A DNA stretch of 64,000 nt from an uncultured Pelagibacteraceae bacterium. GTDB lineage: Bacteria > Pseudomonadota > Alphaproteobacteria > Pelagibacterales > Pelagibacteraceae. The notes beneath the pieces are model-generated. The model was not told the origin of the DNA and did not search any database. It was given only the letters and a program-made list of their open reading frames with translations. The stretch is taken from NCBI GenBank assembly GCA_902595885.1, contig CACJRQ010000001.1, forward strand, positions 124,001 through 188,000. The letters run 5' to 3'. Within the stretch, counting starts at the first letter, position 1; every line of letters starts with the position of its first letter. Both the position numbers and the translations under genes were made by a program. Below are positions 45,761 through 55,366 of the stretch, one piece after another.

Positions 45761-47596
45761 TTATTCGTGAAAAAAGTTATATATCTTTTTGGCTACTTTT
45801 TCTTCAACACCTTCAACAGATTTAATTTCATCTAGGCTAGCTGACTCAACTGATCTTGCCGATCCAAAATGGTTTAATAAAGCCCTTTTTCTTATGGTTC
45901 CAATTCCTTCTATTTGATCTAATAAAGATTTGCTAATACCTTTCTTTCTTTTAGCTCTGTGAGCGCTTATAGCAAATCTATGTGATTCATCTCTAATTCT
46001 TTGAAGAAAAAATAGGGTAGGGTCGTTTCTTGTAAATTTGTATTCTTTGCCATTATGAAAAAAGGTTTCATTACCACTATTTCTAAATTTACCTTTTGCT
46101 ATCGCAATAATTGGAATGTCGTGAAGTCCTAGTTCGTTAAGGCTTTCTCTAGCAACAGAATATTGACCTTTTCCTCCATCTACTACAACCAAATCTGGAA
46201 AAGCAAGGTAGTTGTCTTTTTCTTGAACTGCTCTTTTAAACCTTCTATTCAACACTTCTCTCATCATTCCATAGTCATCTTGCTCATTTTTTTTGTGTTT
46301 AATATTAAATTTTCTATATCTTTTTTTAATAAATCCTTCATCACCGTATGCTATTAAGGCTCCTACACTATTCGTACCTTGAATATGACTATTATCGTAA
46401 ACCTCAATTAAATTTATATTGTTTTCTAAATTAAATTTTTGAGCTACTGCATCGAACAATTGTTTATTATTCTGACTTTCATAAAGTTTTCTATTAAGAC
46501 TATCTTTTGCATTTTTTATTGCTTGATTAATAACCTTGAGTTTTGATCCTTTTTTTGCAACTGAAATATTTATCTGTTTACCTTCTTTTTGTGTCAGCGT
46601 TTTTTCAATCAATGCTTTTTCTTTTATTTCCTCTGAAAGAATAATTGATGAAGGAACACTTTTATTTTCATAAAATTGAGAGACAAATGAATTTAGGATT
46701 TCACTAAATTTTTCATCTGGATCATGTTTTGGAAAAAAAGCTTGATTACCCCAATTTTGTTTTGATCTATAAAAAAACACTTGAATACAAGTTTTTCCAG
46801 ATTCTTTATACCCAGCAATAACATCTGCCTCAACTAAATTTGCTTCATTAATTCTCTGTGAAGATTGAATTATGTTTAACGCTTTAATTCTATCTCTTAG
46901 TATTACGGCTTTTTCAAAATCAAGATCATCACTTGCTTTTTCCATCTGATTAGAAAGATTTTTTTGAATTTTCCTAGATTTACCTGAAACAAATTCAATA
47001 GCATCTTCTACTGTTTGATTATAATCCTCTTTTTTTACGTACCCTACACAAGGCCCAGAACATCTTTTTATTTGATATAAGATACACGGTCTTTCTCTAT
47101 TCTTGAAGACGGTATCATCACAAACTCTTAAATGAAAAATCTTTTGGATCATTTTGATTGTCCAATTAGCAGAACCAGCAGAAGCAAAAGGTCCAAAGTA
47201 AAAACCTTCTTTTGTTTTTTTCCCTCTATGTCTTTTTATTTGAGGCCATTTATCTTTATTACCAATAAATATAAACGGAAATGACTTATCATCACGCAAT
47301 AGGATATTAAATTTTGGCTTATGCTTTTTAATTAAATTTGCTTCTAGAAGCAATGCTTCACTTTCATTAGATGTTGTTGTTATCTCTAATTTTCTTGTTT
47401 GAGACAACATTCGTTCAGTTCTAATTATATGATTTTTTTCTGCAACATAACTCTTTAATCTATTAGGTAAGTTTTTGGCTTTACCTACATAAAGAATTTC
47501 ATTCTTTTCATTAAGCATCCTATATACGCCTGGAAGTTTTGGTACTAGAGGTAGCTCTTTTTTAATTACTTCTTTTCCTATTTCAGAGCTTATCAT
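45761..47596 (-). CDS. uvrC: Excinuclease ABC subunit C
   Basis: UvrC makes both incisions in nucleotide excision repair. Using the ATG at 47594-47596 ([15 protein letters not shown]) gives 611 residues; the track start overlaps folB more deeply. The GIY-YIG nuclease domain is near the N-terminus ([20 protein letters not shown]). The UVR motif ([18 protein letters not shown]) and the RNase H-like second nuclease ([32 protein letters not shown]) follow. The C-terminal helix-hairpin-helix pair is [20 protein letters not shown]. uvrB is a few genes upstream. Confidence 0.97.
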   Translation of the reverse strand: MISSEIGKEVIKKELPLVPKLPGVYRMLNEKNEILYVGKAKNLPNRLKSYVAEKNHIIRTERMLSQTRKLEITTTSNESEALLLEANLIKKHKPKFNILLRDDKSFPFIFIGNKDKWPQIKRHRGKKTKEGFYFGPFASAGSANWTIKMIQKIFHLRVCDDTVFKNRERPCILYQIKRCSGPCVGYVKKEDYNQTVEDAIEFVSGKSRKIQKNLSNQMEKASDDLDFEKAVILRDRIKALNIIQSSQRINEANLVEADVIAGYKESGKTCIQVFFYRSKQNWGNQAFFPKHDPDEKFSEILNSFVSQFYENKSVPSSIILSEEIKEKALIEKTLTQKEGKQINISVAKKGSKLKVINQAIKNAKDSLNRKLYESQNNKQLFDAVAQKFNLENNINLIEVYDNSHIQGTNSVGALIAYGDEGFIKKRYRKFNIKHKKNEQDDYGMMREVLNRRFKRAVQEKDNYLAFPDLVVVDGGKGQYSVARESLNELGLHDIPIIAIAKGKFRNSGNETFFHNGKEYKFTRNDPTLFFLQRIRDESHRFAISAHRAKRKKGISKSLLDQIEGIGTIRKRALLNHFGSARSVESASLDEIKSVEGVEEKVAKKIYNFFHE

Positions 47597-48008
47597 GACT
47601 TCTCTTTTTGGTAATTTGAATACCAACAGATGAACACTGTTTTAAGATTTCTAATTTTTCAATTTTCAACATTATTTTAGCAATCCTTTTGTCTTTAAAT
47701 AATTCGTCAAAAACAGCTTCTGCTAAAGTTTCTAGGAAATTATAATGTGTCTTTTTTACAAGTTTTGTTATTAATTTCACAATAGTTCCATAATTAACAA
47801 TGGATTTTATATCTTTATCGCTTGAAGGTTTTTTGTCCTCATAATCTATCTCAAGACTAAATTTAACTTTCTGTTGTTTTTCTTTTTCAAAATCGTAATA
47901 ACCAAGTTTTAAATCTAAAATTAATTCATTAATTAGGATTTTTTTCTCATAATTAAATAGGCTTTTATTTTTATCTATTTTGACAATTTTCAAATTATTT
48001 TTTTTCAT
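47583..48008 (-). CDS. folB: Dihydroneopterin aldolase
   Basis: FolB cleaves dihydroneopterin to the folate precursor 6-hydroxymethyl-dihydropterin. The 141-residue protein has the tunnelling-fold features [43 protein letters not shown] and [13 protein letters not shown]. Its last 14 bases overlap uvrC, and its start overlaps the SDR gene by four bases. The N-terminal 20 residues are Lys/Asn-rich and not part of the core. Confidence 0.9.
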   Translation of the reverse strand: MKKNNLKIVKIDKNKSLFNYEKKILINELILDLKLGYYDFEKEKQQKVKFSLEIDYEDKKPSSDKDIKSIVNYGTIVKLITKLVKKTHYNFLETLAEAVFDELFKDKRIAKIMLKIEKLEILKQCSSVGIQITKKRSHDKL

Positions 48009-48757
48009 TCCTTGCCCATTACATCTGGTGTTTGCCAGTTAAGATTTTGACCACTATCAATAGCCAAAACTTGACCAGTAATAGATATATTTTTAATAAA
48101 AAAGTCAACAGCATTACATATTTGCTCCACATCAACTTGTCTTTTCAGTGGTGTTGCTAAATATTGCTTTTTGAAATGTTTTTCAGATTGTCTTTGATTT
48201 TTTATAGTGGGTCCAGGTGCAATAGCGTTTACTCTTACACTTGGAGCTAAGCTCATAGCACTAGTTTTAGTTAAAGTATACAAACCTGTTTTACTTATTG
48301 TATAAGAAAAAAAATATGGAGTTAATTTAAAAACTCTTTGATCGATAATATTAATTATATTGTTATTTCCTTTCTTAACATTTTTTGCAAATTCTTTGGA
48401 TAATAATGCTGGTGTTCTTAAATTAGTTCTAAGATGTTGTCCCCAGCTATCAGTTGTAAAATTATCTAATTTGTCATTTTCAAATAAAGAAGCATTATTA
48501 ATTAAACAATCAAAATATTTAAGTTTAGATTTTGCAAATTTTATAATTTTATTAACTTCATTTTCTTTACTTAAGTCACCTTTAACTAAGTAAACTTTAG
48601 TGCCTTTGTTAGATAATTCTTTTTTTAATTTTTCTGCTTTTAATTTTGATTTGTTATAATGGATTAAAATTTCTATATTTGGGCCAGATAATTTTCTTGC
48701 AATTGAAGCACCCATTCGAGTTGCTCCACCAGTAATAATTATTTTCCGTGCTTCCAT
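48005..48757 (-). CDS. Short-chain dehydrogenase/reductase, pteridine reductase-like
   Basis: The 250-residue SDR has the cofactor loop [16 protein letters not shown], the INNASLFE segment, and the catalytic S/T-Y-K set in [16 protein letters not shown]. The opening TGGATRMG resembles pteridine reductases (TGAARRIG-like) that prefer NADPH. It directly precedes folB with a four-base overlap. By context it may be a FolM-like dihydromonapterin or dihydrofolate reductase, but sequence alone cannot prove the substrate. Its start overlaps the uvrB end by 19 bases. Confidence 0.85.
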   Translation of the reverse strand: MEARKIIITGGATRMGASIARKLSGPNIEILIHYNKSKLKAEKLKKELSNKGTKVYLVKGDLSKENEVNKIIKFAKSKLKYFDCLINNASLFENDKLDNFTTDSWGQHLRTNLRTPALLSKEFAKNVKKGNNNIINIIDQRVFKLTPYFFSYTISKTGLYTLTKTSAMSLAPSVRVNAIAPGPTIKNQRQSEKHFKKQYLATPLKRQVDVEQICNAVDFFIKNISITGQVLAIDSGQNLNWQTPDVMGKE

Positions 48758-50913
48758 TTTTTATCTCTTTTTTTTGTAACTTTAGTTCCTGGCATACCCA
48801 TAGTCGATCTACCTTTTGGATAAAGCTTATTTTTTACATCATACTGCCTTATTTTTGGATTTAATGTAATTTCTAATTCAGTACTTTCTAATTTTCTTAT
48901 TTCATCTCGTATTTTAGCTGCTTCCTCAAACTCTAAATTAGATGCAGCCTCTTTCATTTTTTTATCCAAGCCTTTGAGATGTTTTTTAAGATTTCCACCA
49001 ATATTTGAACCCTCGCTTATTTTGACGTAATCTTTCTCATAGACACTTTCTAGAATATCGCTGATATCTTTTTTGACCGACTTTGCATCTATTTTGTGTT
49101 TCTTGTTATAAGCTAATTGAATTTTTCTTCTTCTATCAGTTTCAGCAATTGCTTTTTTTATACTTTTTGTCTCTTTGTCAGCATATAAAATTACTTTGCC
49201 ATCAACGTTTCGTGCTGCTCTTCCTATTGTCTGTATTAAAGAAGTTTCAGATCTCAAAAAACCTTCCTTATCAGCATCTAAAATTCCAACTAATGCACAT
49301 TCAGGAATATCCAATCCTTCTCTCAATAAATTAATACCAACCAAAACATCAAATACACCCATTCTTAAATCTCTCATGATTTCAATTCTTTCTAGTGTAT
49401 CAATATCTGAGTGCAGGTATCTTACTTTGACTCCATTCTCATGAAGATATTCAGTTAAATCCTCAGCCATTTTTTTAGTTAGTGTGGTTACTAATACTCT
49501 ATGATTATTTTCTATAACTCGTTTACATTCATGCATTAAATCATCCACTTGATTTTTTGCAGGTCTTATTTCTACAGGAGGATCAATTAATCCTGTTGGT
49601 CTAATTACCTGATCTATAAAATTACCTTTTGTTTGTTCCAACTCCCATGGTCCAGGAGTTGCTGAAACAAATACTGTTTGGGTTCTCATTAAGTCCCATT
49701 CTTCAAATTTTAATGGTCTGTTATCCATACACGAAGGAAGTCTAAATCCATATTCTGCTAGAGTACTTTTTCTTGATCTATCTCCTTTATACATTCCATT
49801 AAGTTGAGGAACTGTAACGTGGCACTCATCTACAAATATTAAAGTATTATCAGGAAAGTATTCAAAAAGAGTAGGAGGGGGTTCGCCTGGTTTTCTTCCT
49901 GACAAAAATCTTGAATAGTTTTCAATACCAGCACATGAACCAGTTGCTTCAATCATTTCAAGATCAAATTTAGTTCTTTCTTCTAATCTTTGTGCCTCTA
50001 ATAATTTATTTTCAGCACGGTGTTTTTTTAAAGTAACTTCTAATTCTTTTTTTATATTAATTACTGCTTGCTCAATCGTAGGTTTTGGAGTGATGTAGTG
50101 ACTATTTGCATAAACTTTTACCAAACTTAATTCTCTTACTTTATCACCTGTTAAAGGATCAAATTCTTCTATCTGTTCAAGTTTATCTCCAAACAAACAC
50201 AATCTCCACGCTCTATCCTCTAAGTGTGATGGAAAAATTTCTAAGTATTCTCCTCTTGCTCTAAATGTACCTCTATAAAAATTTTGATCATTACGTTTGT
50301 ATTGGAGAGCGACTAAAGACTTAATTATTTCTTCTCTATTATAATCATAATTTTTTTGGAGTGTTAAAGTCATTTTGCTATATGCCTCAACAGATCCAAG
50401 ACCATAAATACAAGAAACGCTCGCAACAATTAATACATCATCTCTTTCTAATAGAGATCTTGTTGCAGAGTGTCTCATTCTATCAATTTGTTCATTAATT
50501 GAGGCCTCTTTCTCAATATATGTGTCAGATCTTGGTACATAAGCCTCAGGAGTGTAATAGTCATAGTATGAAACGAAATATTCAACAGCATTGTCAGGAA
50601 AAAAGGTTTTCATTTCCCCATAAAGTTGAGCAGCAAGTGTTTTATTTGGAGCCAATATCAAGGCAGGTCTATTAGTAGCTTCAATAACTTTAGCCATAGT
50701 AAAAGTTTTTCCAGATCCTGTTACACCAAGTAATACTTGATTAAATTGATCTTTGTTAGCACCATTAACTAATTTTTTAATTGCTTCAGGCTGGTCACCA
50801 GCAGGTTTAAAATCAGATTTAATTTTGAATTTTTTTCCACCTTCAAGTTTTCCACCTATTTTTGGATTTTTACTCTGTATATCTGTAATTAAATCTTGAT
50901 AAGTATTTTCCAT
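48739..50913 (-). CDS. uvrB: Excinuclease ABC subunit B
   Basis: UvrB verifies DNA damage and recruits UvrC. The 724-residue helicase-like protein has Walker [15 protein letters not shown], the beta-hairpin region [40 protein letters not shown] (DECH box), QTIGRAARN and a C-terminal UVR domain ([17 protein letters not shown]). A 50-residue tail ends in basic [11 protein letters not shown]. No LexA-box-like element was recognised in the 36 bases upstream. Confidence 0.98.
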   Translation of the reverse strand: MENTYQDLITDIQSKNPKIGGKLEGGKKFKIKSDFKPAGDQPEAIKKLVNGANKDQFNQVLLGVTGSGKTFTMAKVIEATNRPALILAPNKTLAAQLYGEMKTFFPDNAVEYFVSYYDYYTPEAYVPRSDTYIEKEASINEQIDRMRHSATRSLLERDDVLIVASVSCIYGLGSVEAYSKMTLTLQKNYDYNREEIIKSLVALQYKRNDQNFYRGTFRARGEYLEIFPSHLEDRAWRLCLFGDKLEQIEEFDPLTGDKVRELSLVKVYANSHYITPKPTIEQAVINIKKELEVTLKKHRAENKLLEAQRLEERTKFDLEMIEATGSCAGIENYSRFLSGRKPGEPPPTLFEYFPDNTLIFVDECHVTVPQLNGMYKGDRSRKSTLAEYGFRLPSCMDNRPLKFEEWDLMRTQTVFVSATPGPWELEQTKGNFIDQVIRPTGLIDPPVEIRPAKNQVDDLMHECKRVIENNHRVLVTTLTKKMAEDLTEYLHENGVKVRYLHSDIDTLERIEIMRDLRMGVFDVLVGINLLREGLDIPECALVGILDADKEGFLRSETSLIQTIGRAARNVDGKVILYADKETKSIKKAIAETDRRRKIQLAYNKKHKIDAKSVKKDISDILESVYEKDYVKISEGSNIGGNLKKHLKGLDKKMKEAASNLEFEEAAKIRDEIRKLESTELEITLNPKIRQYDVKNKLYPKGRSTMGMPGTKVTKKRDKKWKHGK

Positions 50914-50949
50914 ATATTAAACAACGTAGTAGAATTTATTTATATTTCA

Positions 50950-52149
50950 ATGAGCATAATATCAGACAGTTTAAAGAAGATTAAACCATCACCTACTATT
51001 GCTGTTACTCAAAAAGCAAGAGAATTAAAAGCAGCTGGAAAAGATGTTATTGGACTTGGTGCAGGTGAGCCAGATTTTGATACCCCAGACAATATTAAAC
51101 AAGCAGCTATAAAAGCTATTAATGATGGTGATACCAAATACACTGCAGTAGATGGAACTCCAGCACTGAAAAAAGCAATCGTTGAAAAATTTAAAAAAGA
51201 AAATAATTTAGTTTATACAACTGATCAAATTACAGTTGGTGCAGGAGGAAAGCACGTTATCTATAATGCTATGATGGCAACACTAAACGATGGAGATGAG
51301 GTAATAATTCCAGCTCCTTATTGGGTGTCTTATCCAGATATAGTTTTATTGGCTGGTGGAAAACCAGTTGTAATGGAATGTGACGAGAAACAAGGCTTTA
51401 AAATAAATCCATCAGACTTAGAAAAATTTATCACTCCAAAAACAAAATGGATAATTTTAAATTCTCCATCTAATCCAACTGGAGCTTGTTATTCCGAAAA
51501 TGATATAAAAGCAATTGCTGCTGTTTTAGAAAAACACAAGCATATTTACATTTTAAGTGATGATATTTATGAACACGTCACCTACGAAGGGTTTAAATTT
51601 TTTACCATTGCGCAAATAGAAAGTTTAAAAGAAAGGGTTCTTACAATGAATGGTGTAAGTAAAGCTTACTCAATGACAGGTTGGAGGATAGGGTATGCAG
51701 CTGGTCCAAAAGATATTGTTAAAGCTATTGCAAAAATTCAATCACAATCAACAACTAATCCTTCGTCAATTAGTCAAGCAGCATCAGTTGAAGCACTAAG
51801 TGGGACACAAGAATTTATTAAAAAAAGAGCTGACTCTTTTCAAGAAAGACGAGATTTTGTTGTTAATGCTTTAAATGCGATAGATGGAATTGAATGTCTG
51901 ATACCAGATGGAGCGTTCTATGTTTTTCCAAGTTGCAAAGGTTTAATGGGTAAAAAAGATTCAAATGGAAATGAAATTAAATCTGATACTGATTTTGTTC
52001 AATCATTATTAGAGAATAGTGGAATTGCTGTAGTCCAGGGTTCTGCATTTGGTTTAGAAGGTTTTTTCAGAATTTCTTATGCAACATCAATGGATAATCT
52101 TAAGAAAGCAATGGATAAAATATCTAGTTTTTGTAAATCCTTAAGTTAA
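50950..52149 (+). CDS. Aspartate/tyrosine-type class I aminotransferase
   Basis: The start is the ATG at 50950 (MSIISDSLKKIKPSPTIAVTQKA); the track extends it into the uvrB 5' end. The 399-residue PLP enzyme has GLGAGEPDFDTPDNIKQAA, the NSPSNPTGACY segment and the cofactor lysine in MNGVSKAYSMTGWRIGYAAG. The C-terminal arginine is in FFRISYATSMDNL. It is subgroup I-gamma, usually called AspC/AatA, transferring amino groups from Asp; prephenate activity is possible in this subgroup. Confidence 0.93.
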   Translation: MSIISDSLKKIKPSPTIAVTQKARELKAAGKDVIGLGAGEPDFDTPDNIKQAAIKAINDGDTKYTAVDGTPALKKAIVEKFKKENNLVYTTDQITVGAGGKHVIYNAMMATLNDGDEVIIPAPYWVSYPDIVLLAGGKPVVMECDEKQGFKINPSDLEKFITPKTKWIILNSPSNPTGACYSENDIKAIAAVLEKHKHIYILSDDIYEHVTYEGFKFFTIAQIESLKERVLTMNGVSKAYSMTGWRIGYAAGPKDIVKAIAKIQSQSTTNPSSISQAASVEALSGTQEFIKKRADSFQERRDFVVNALNAIDGIECLIPDGAFYVFPSCKGLMGKKDSNGNEIKSDTDFVQSLLENSGIAVVQGSAFGLEGFFRISYATSMDNLKKAMDKISSFCKSLS

Positions 52150-52802
52150 TGAAAACAGCCCTAGTGTTTGGTTCATCAGGTTTAGTTGGGGGGCATCTTG
52201 TTAATCAACTTATCCTGAATTCAAATTATTCAAAAATAAAGATTTTTGTTCGTTCAAAAATAGAACTTATTAATCCAAAAATTGAAATTATTGAAATTGA
52301 TTTTAATGATTTAGAAAAGTATAGAAATTATATTACAGGTGAAGACTGTTTTTTTTGTATTGGTACAACAAGAAAAAATTCACCTAATAAAAATGAATAT
52401 GAAAGAATTGAACTGAATATTCCTAGACAGATTGCTCAAATCGCTAAATCAAATTCAATTAAATCATTTTTTTTTGTTTCATCTGGGTATGCAGACCCAA
52501 AAAGTTCAGGTGATTATTTAAAATTCAAAGGATTAGTTGAGCAAGAAATTAAAAATCAAAATTTTGATAAAATTGGGATCATGAGACCATCTTTCTTATT
52601 GGGAAACAGAAAAGAAAAAAGAGTAGGTGAAAAAATTGGTATAATATTATTTAAATTTTTAACTCCAATATTAGTTGGACCTTTAAGAAAAATGAGACCA
52701 ATTAGGGCAGAAATAGTCGCCAAAGCAATGGTAAAGCTGGCAAATGAAAATATTAATCAAAGTATATTTGAATCAAATGAGATTGCTGAATTAGTGAGAT
52801 AG
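52149..52802 (+). CDS. NAD(P)-binding protein, TIP30/HTATIP2-like atypical SDR
   Basis: The 217-residue protein has the Rossmann motif VFGSSGLVGGHLVNQL and a central DCFFCIGTTRKNSPNKNEYERIE segment. SFFFVSSGYADPKSSGDYLKFKGLVEQEI follows and contains the Y-x-K pair (Y-L-K-F-K region). This pattern is that of TIP30-like oxidoreductases of unknown substrate. It is coupled to the aminotransferase (TAATG) and overlaps trxB at its 3' end by 12 bases on the opposite strand. Confidence 0.82.
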   Translation: MKTALVFGSSGLVGGHLVNQLILNSNYSKIKIFVRSKIELINPKIEIIEIDFNDLEKYRNYITGEDCFFCIGTTRKNSPNKNEYERIELNIPRQIAQIAKSNSIKSFFFVSSGYADPKSSGDYLKFKGLVEQEIKNQNFDKIGIMRPSFLLGNRKEKRVGEKIGIILFKFLTPILVGPLRKMRPIRAEIVAKAMVKLANENINQSIFESNEIAELVR

Positions 52803-53735
52803 GAATTTTTCAGCCTCTAATGCTGCCATACATCCCATACCTGCAGCGGTCACAGCTTGTCTAAATGTTTTGTCTTTTACATCTCCAGCTGCATAAACAC
52901 CAGGAACATTAGTTTCTGTTGAGTCAGGTTTGGTAATTAAATATCCCTCATTATCCATTTTTAATTGATCTTTAAAAAGTTGAGTAGCTGGATCATGACC
53001 AATAGCAATGAATACGCCATCAAGTTTCAATTCTTGTATTTTATTTGTTTTAACATTTTTAATCTTTATTCCTTTGACATTTTTAGGATCTTTATCACCT
53101 AACACATCTTCAACTACAGAGTCCCAAATTATTTCTATTTTTTTATTTTCCATTAATTTTTTTTGAAGCATTTTTTCAGCTCTTAAACTATCTCTTCTGT
53201 GGATTAATTTTACTTTAGATGCAAACTTTGTAAGGAACATTGCTTCCTCAACCGCTGCATTACCCCCTCCAACTACAGCAACTTCTTTATTTTTAAAAAA
53301 GAAACCGTCACAAGTTGCACAAGCAGAAACTCCAAATCCTCTAAATTCCTGTTCTGATTTTATATTTAACCATCTTGCTTGAGCTCCAGTAGAAATAATA
53401 ATGCTATCAGCAGTATATTTCTGACCACTATCACCAATTGCTTCAAATGGTGAACTTTTTAAATTTACAGATCCAATATGGTCTTCAATCATTTCAGTTC
53501 CAACTGCTTTTGCTTGTTCTTTCATTTGATCCATTAACCATGGCCCTTGAATAACTTCAGAAAATCCTGGATAATTTTCAACATCAGTTGTCGTTGTTAA
53601 TTGTCCTCCTGGCTCAGATCCATAAACTAAAATTGGATTTAACATTGCACGAGCAGCATAAACTGCTGCAGTGTATCCAGCTGGACCTGATCCAATTATT
53701 AACACTTTTGTGTGTTTAGTTGGATTTTGACTCAT
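52791..53735 (-). CDS. trxB: Thioredoxin-disulphide reductase
   Basis: TrxB reduces thioredoxin with NADPH. The 314-residue flavoprotein has GSGPAGYTAAVYAARA, the redox pair ACATCDGFFF (CATC), the NADPH motif VVGGGNAAVEEAMFLT and GVYAAGDVKDKTFRQAVTAAGMGC. Length and motifs are those of the low-molecular-weight enzyme. It is a single gene divergent from the ELM1-like gene by 21 bases. Confidence 0.98.
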   Translation of the reverse strand: MSQNPTKHTKVLIIGSGPAGYTAAVYAARAMLNPILVYGSEPGGQLTTTTDVENYPGFSEVIQGPWLMDQMKEQAKAVGTEMIEDHIGSVNLKSSPFEAIGDSGQKYTADSIIISTGAQARWLNIKSEQEFRGFGVSACATCDGFFFKNKEVAVVGGGNAAVEEAMFLTKFASKVKLIHRRDSLRAEKMLQKKLMENKKIEIIWDSVVEDVLGDKDPKNVKGIKIKNVKTNKIQELKLDGVFIAIGHDPATQLFKDQLKMDNEGYLITKPDSTETNVPGVYAAGDVKDKTFRQAVTAAGMGCMAALEAEKFLSH

Positions 53736-53756
53736 ATGAAAGCTATATAGTGATTA

Positions 53757-54701
53757 ATGACTAAATTAAAAGGTATTTTATTAACTCAAGGTATGCACGG
53801 CATGATAAGCCAGGTAGAAGGTTTAGCTAAAGCTTTAGATTTGGATTTTGCACACCATAAGGTTGAACTAAATAATTTTTGGAAAATTGTTCCTCCAAAA
53901 TTAACTCCAATATCACAAAATGTTTATCAAAAAATAAACGAGTATGATTTTGATGTAATTATTTCATGTGGAAGAAAAAGTGTGATTCCATCAATCCACT
54001 TAAAAAGTATCTCAAAAAAAAAAGTTTCAAATATTCATATTCAAGATCCAAAGGTAGATTTTAATCATTTTGATTTTATTGTTGCTCCCGAACATGATGG
54101 GATAAGCGGTAGAAATATAATTAAAACAAAAGGTGCAATTCATTATTTAACGGAAAATGAAATTGAAGAAAATAGAAGTTATTTAAATTCATATATCAAA
54201 CAGGATAATAGAAAAGTTTGGTGTTTGATAATGGGTGGTCCTACAAAATATTATGACTACTCAACAAAAAATATGAAGCATATATTTTCAATTTTTTACA
54301 AACTATTGAAAAAACATGATTTTCAACTTGTGGTGATACCTTCAATGAGAACACCATTAAATACTATACATTATGCAAAAGAGTTTTTTGGAGAAAATCA
54401 CACTGTGATTATGAATGTTGACAAAAAAGCTTATCTTTCAGCTTTAGCAATTTCGGAAAATATAGTTGTTACCTGTGACTCTAGCTCAATGATATCTGAA
54501 GCTGCTTTAACTGGAAAACCAATTTATGTTGCGAATATTTTACCAAAAAAAAAAGACGTGAGATTTCAAAATTTTAGAAATTTATTCAGAGAATTAAATA
54601 TTACTAGAAACTTAGGTGAAGAAATTGAAAATTGGAACTATCAAAAATTAGATGAAACGAATAGAGTAGCAAAAATTATTAAAGAAAAAATTCAATTATA
54701 A
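53757..54701 (+). CDS. ELM1/DUF1022-family protein
   Basis: The 314-residue protein starts LKGILLTQGMHGMISQVEGLAKAL and has IISCGRKSVIPSIHL, IHIQDPKVDFNHFDFIVAPEHDG and TCDSSSMISEAALTGKPIYV. This is the DUF1022 family that includes the plant mitochondrial fission factor ELM1. The fold is expected to be like GT-B glycosyltransferases. Its bacterial function is unknown; the D-S-x-S-M-x-x-E-A loop resembles the sugar-nucleotide site of such enzymes. It is coupled (TAATG) to the following putative oxygenase. Confidence 0.85.
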   Translation: MTKLKGILLTQGMHGMISQVEGLAKALDLDFAHHKVELNNFWKIVPPKLTPISQNVYQKINEYDFDVIISCGRKSVIPSIHLKSISKKKVSNIHIQDPKVDFNHFDFIVAPEHDGISGRNIIKTKGAIHYLTENEIEENRSYLNSYIKQDNRKVWCLIMGGPTKYYDYSTKNMKHIFSIFYKLLKKHDFQLVVIPSMRTPLNTIHYAKEFFGENHTVIMNVDKKAYLSALAISENIVVTCDSSSMISEAALTGKPIYVANILPKKKDVRFQNFRNLFRELNITRNLGEEIENWNYQKLDETNRVAKIIKEKIQL

Positions 54702-55366
54702 TGTCATTTTTAAATTCAATTAAAAATAATTCGAAGCAACACAATTTCCCTTTCGATCACTGGGAGTATAGCGATGCCTTGTCAGAAGATGCTATTGATG
54801 AAATAGTCAAAGCAGATATTCCTGATGTCAGTAAACATAATCTTAATTATGATGGAACAAGAGCAATAGATGGTGGAGCTGCAGAATTTAGAAAAGGTAT
54901 AGCTTCAGGTGGACAAGCAATAAAGTTTAGATGTTTTATTAATAAAGAAAACTCATCTCAATTTCCAAATTTAGTAAAATTTATAAATGAACTTCAGTCT
55001 AAAGAAACATATGAAACAATTTCTAAAATGATAAATAAAGATTTATCAAATTCCTACGTTAGGGTTGAGGTTATATGTGACCGAGAAGGTTTTTGGTTAA
55101 AACCTCATTGCGATATAAAAGAAAAACTTATGTCAGGCTTAATATTTGTTAATAAAACAAATGAATCAGAAGATTTAGGAACTGATTTTTATAATGAAAA
55201 ATTAGAAAAGGTTAAGACTCTTCCTTACAAACATAATTATGGTTATCTTTTTACTAGCGGACCAAACACATGGCATGGTATGGAAAAGAAAAAGATCGTT
55301 AAAGAAAGACGATGTATTCAAGTAAATTATGTTACCTTTGAAACTGATTGGAAAGTAAATTCCTAA
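54701..55366 (+). CDS. Putative 2-oxoglutarate/Fe(II)-dependent oxygenase
   Basis: This 221-residue protein is not clearly a member of a named family. It has an H-x-D pair in [20 protein letters not shown] and a distal histidine followed by Arg in [20 protein letters not shown]. Together they match the facial triad and 2-oxoglutarate-binding arginine of double-stranded beta-helix oxygenases. The fit [17 protein letters not shown] at the start recalls other small oxygenases. It follows the ELM1-like gene by a one-base overlap, so the two probably act together. Substrate unknown. Confidence 0.65.
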   Translation: MSFLNSIKNNSKQHNFPFDHWEYSDALSEDAIDEIVKADIPDVSKHNLNYDGTRAIDGGAAEFRKGIASGGQAIKFRCFINKENSSQFPNLVKFINELQSKETYETISKMINKDLSNSYVRVEVICDREGFWLKPHCDIKEKLMSGLIFVNKTNESEDLGTDFYNEKLEKVKTLPYKHNYGYLFTSGPNTWHGMEKKKIVKERRCIQVNYVTFETDWKVNS

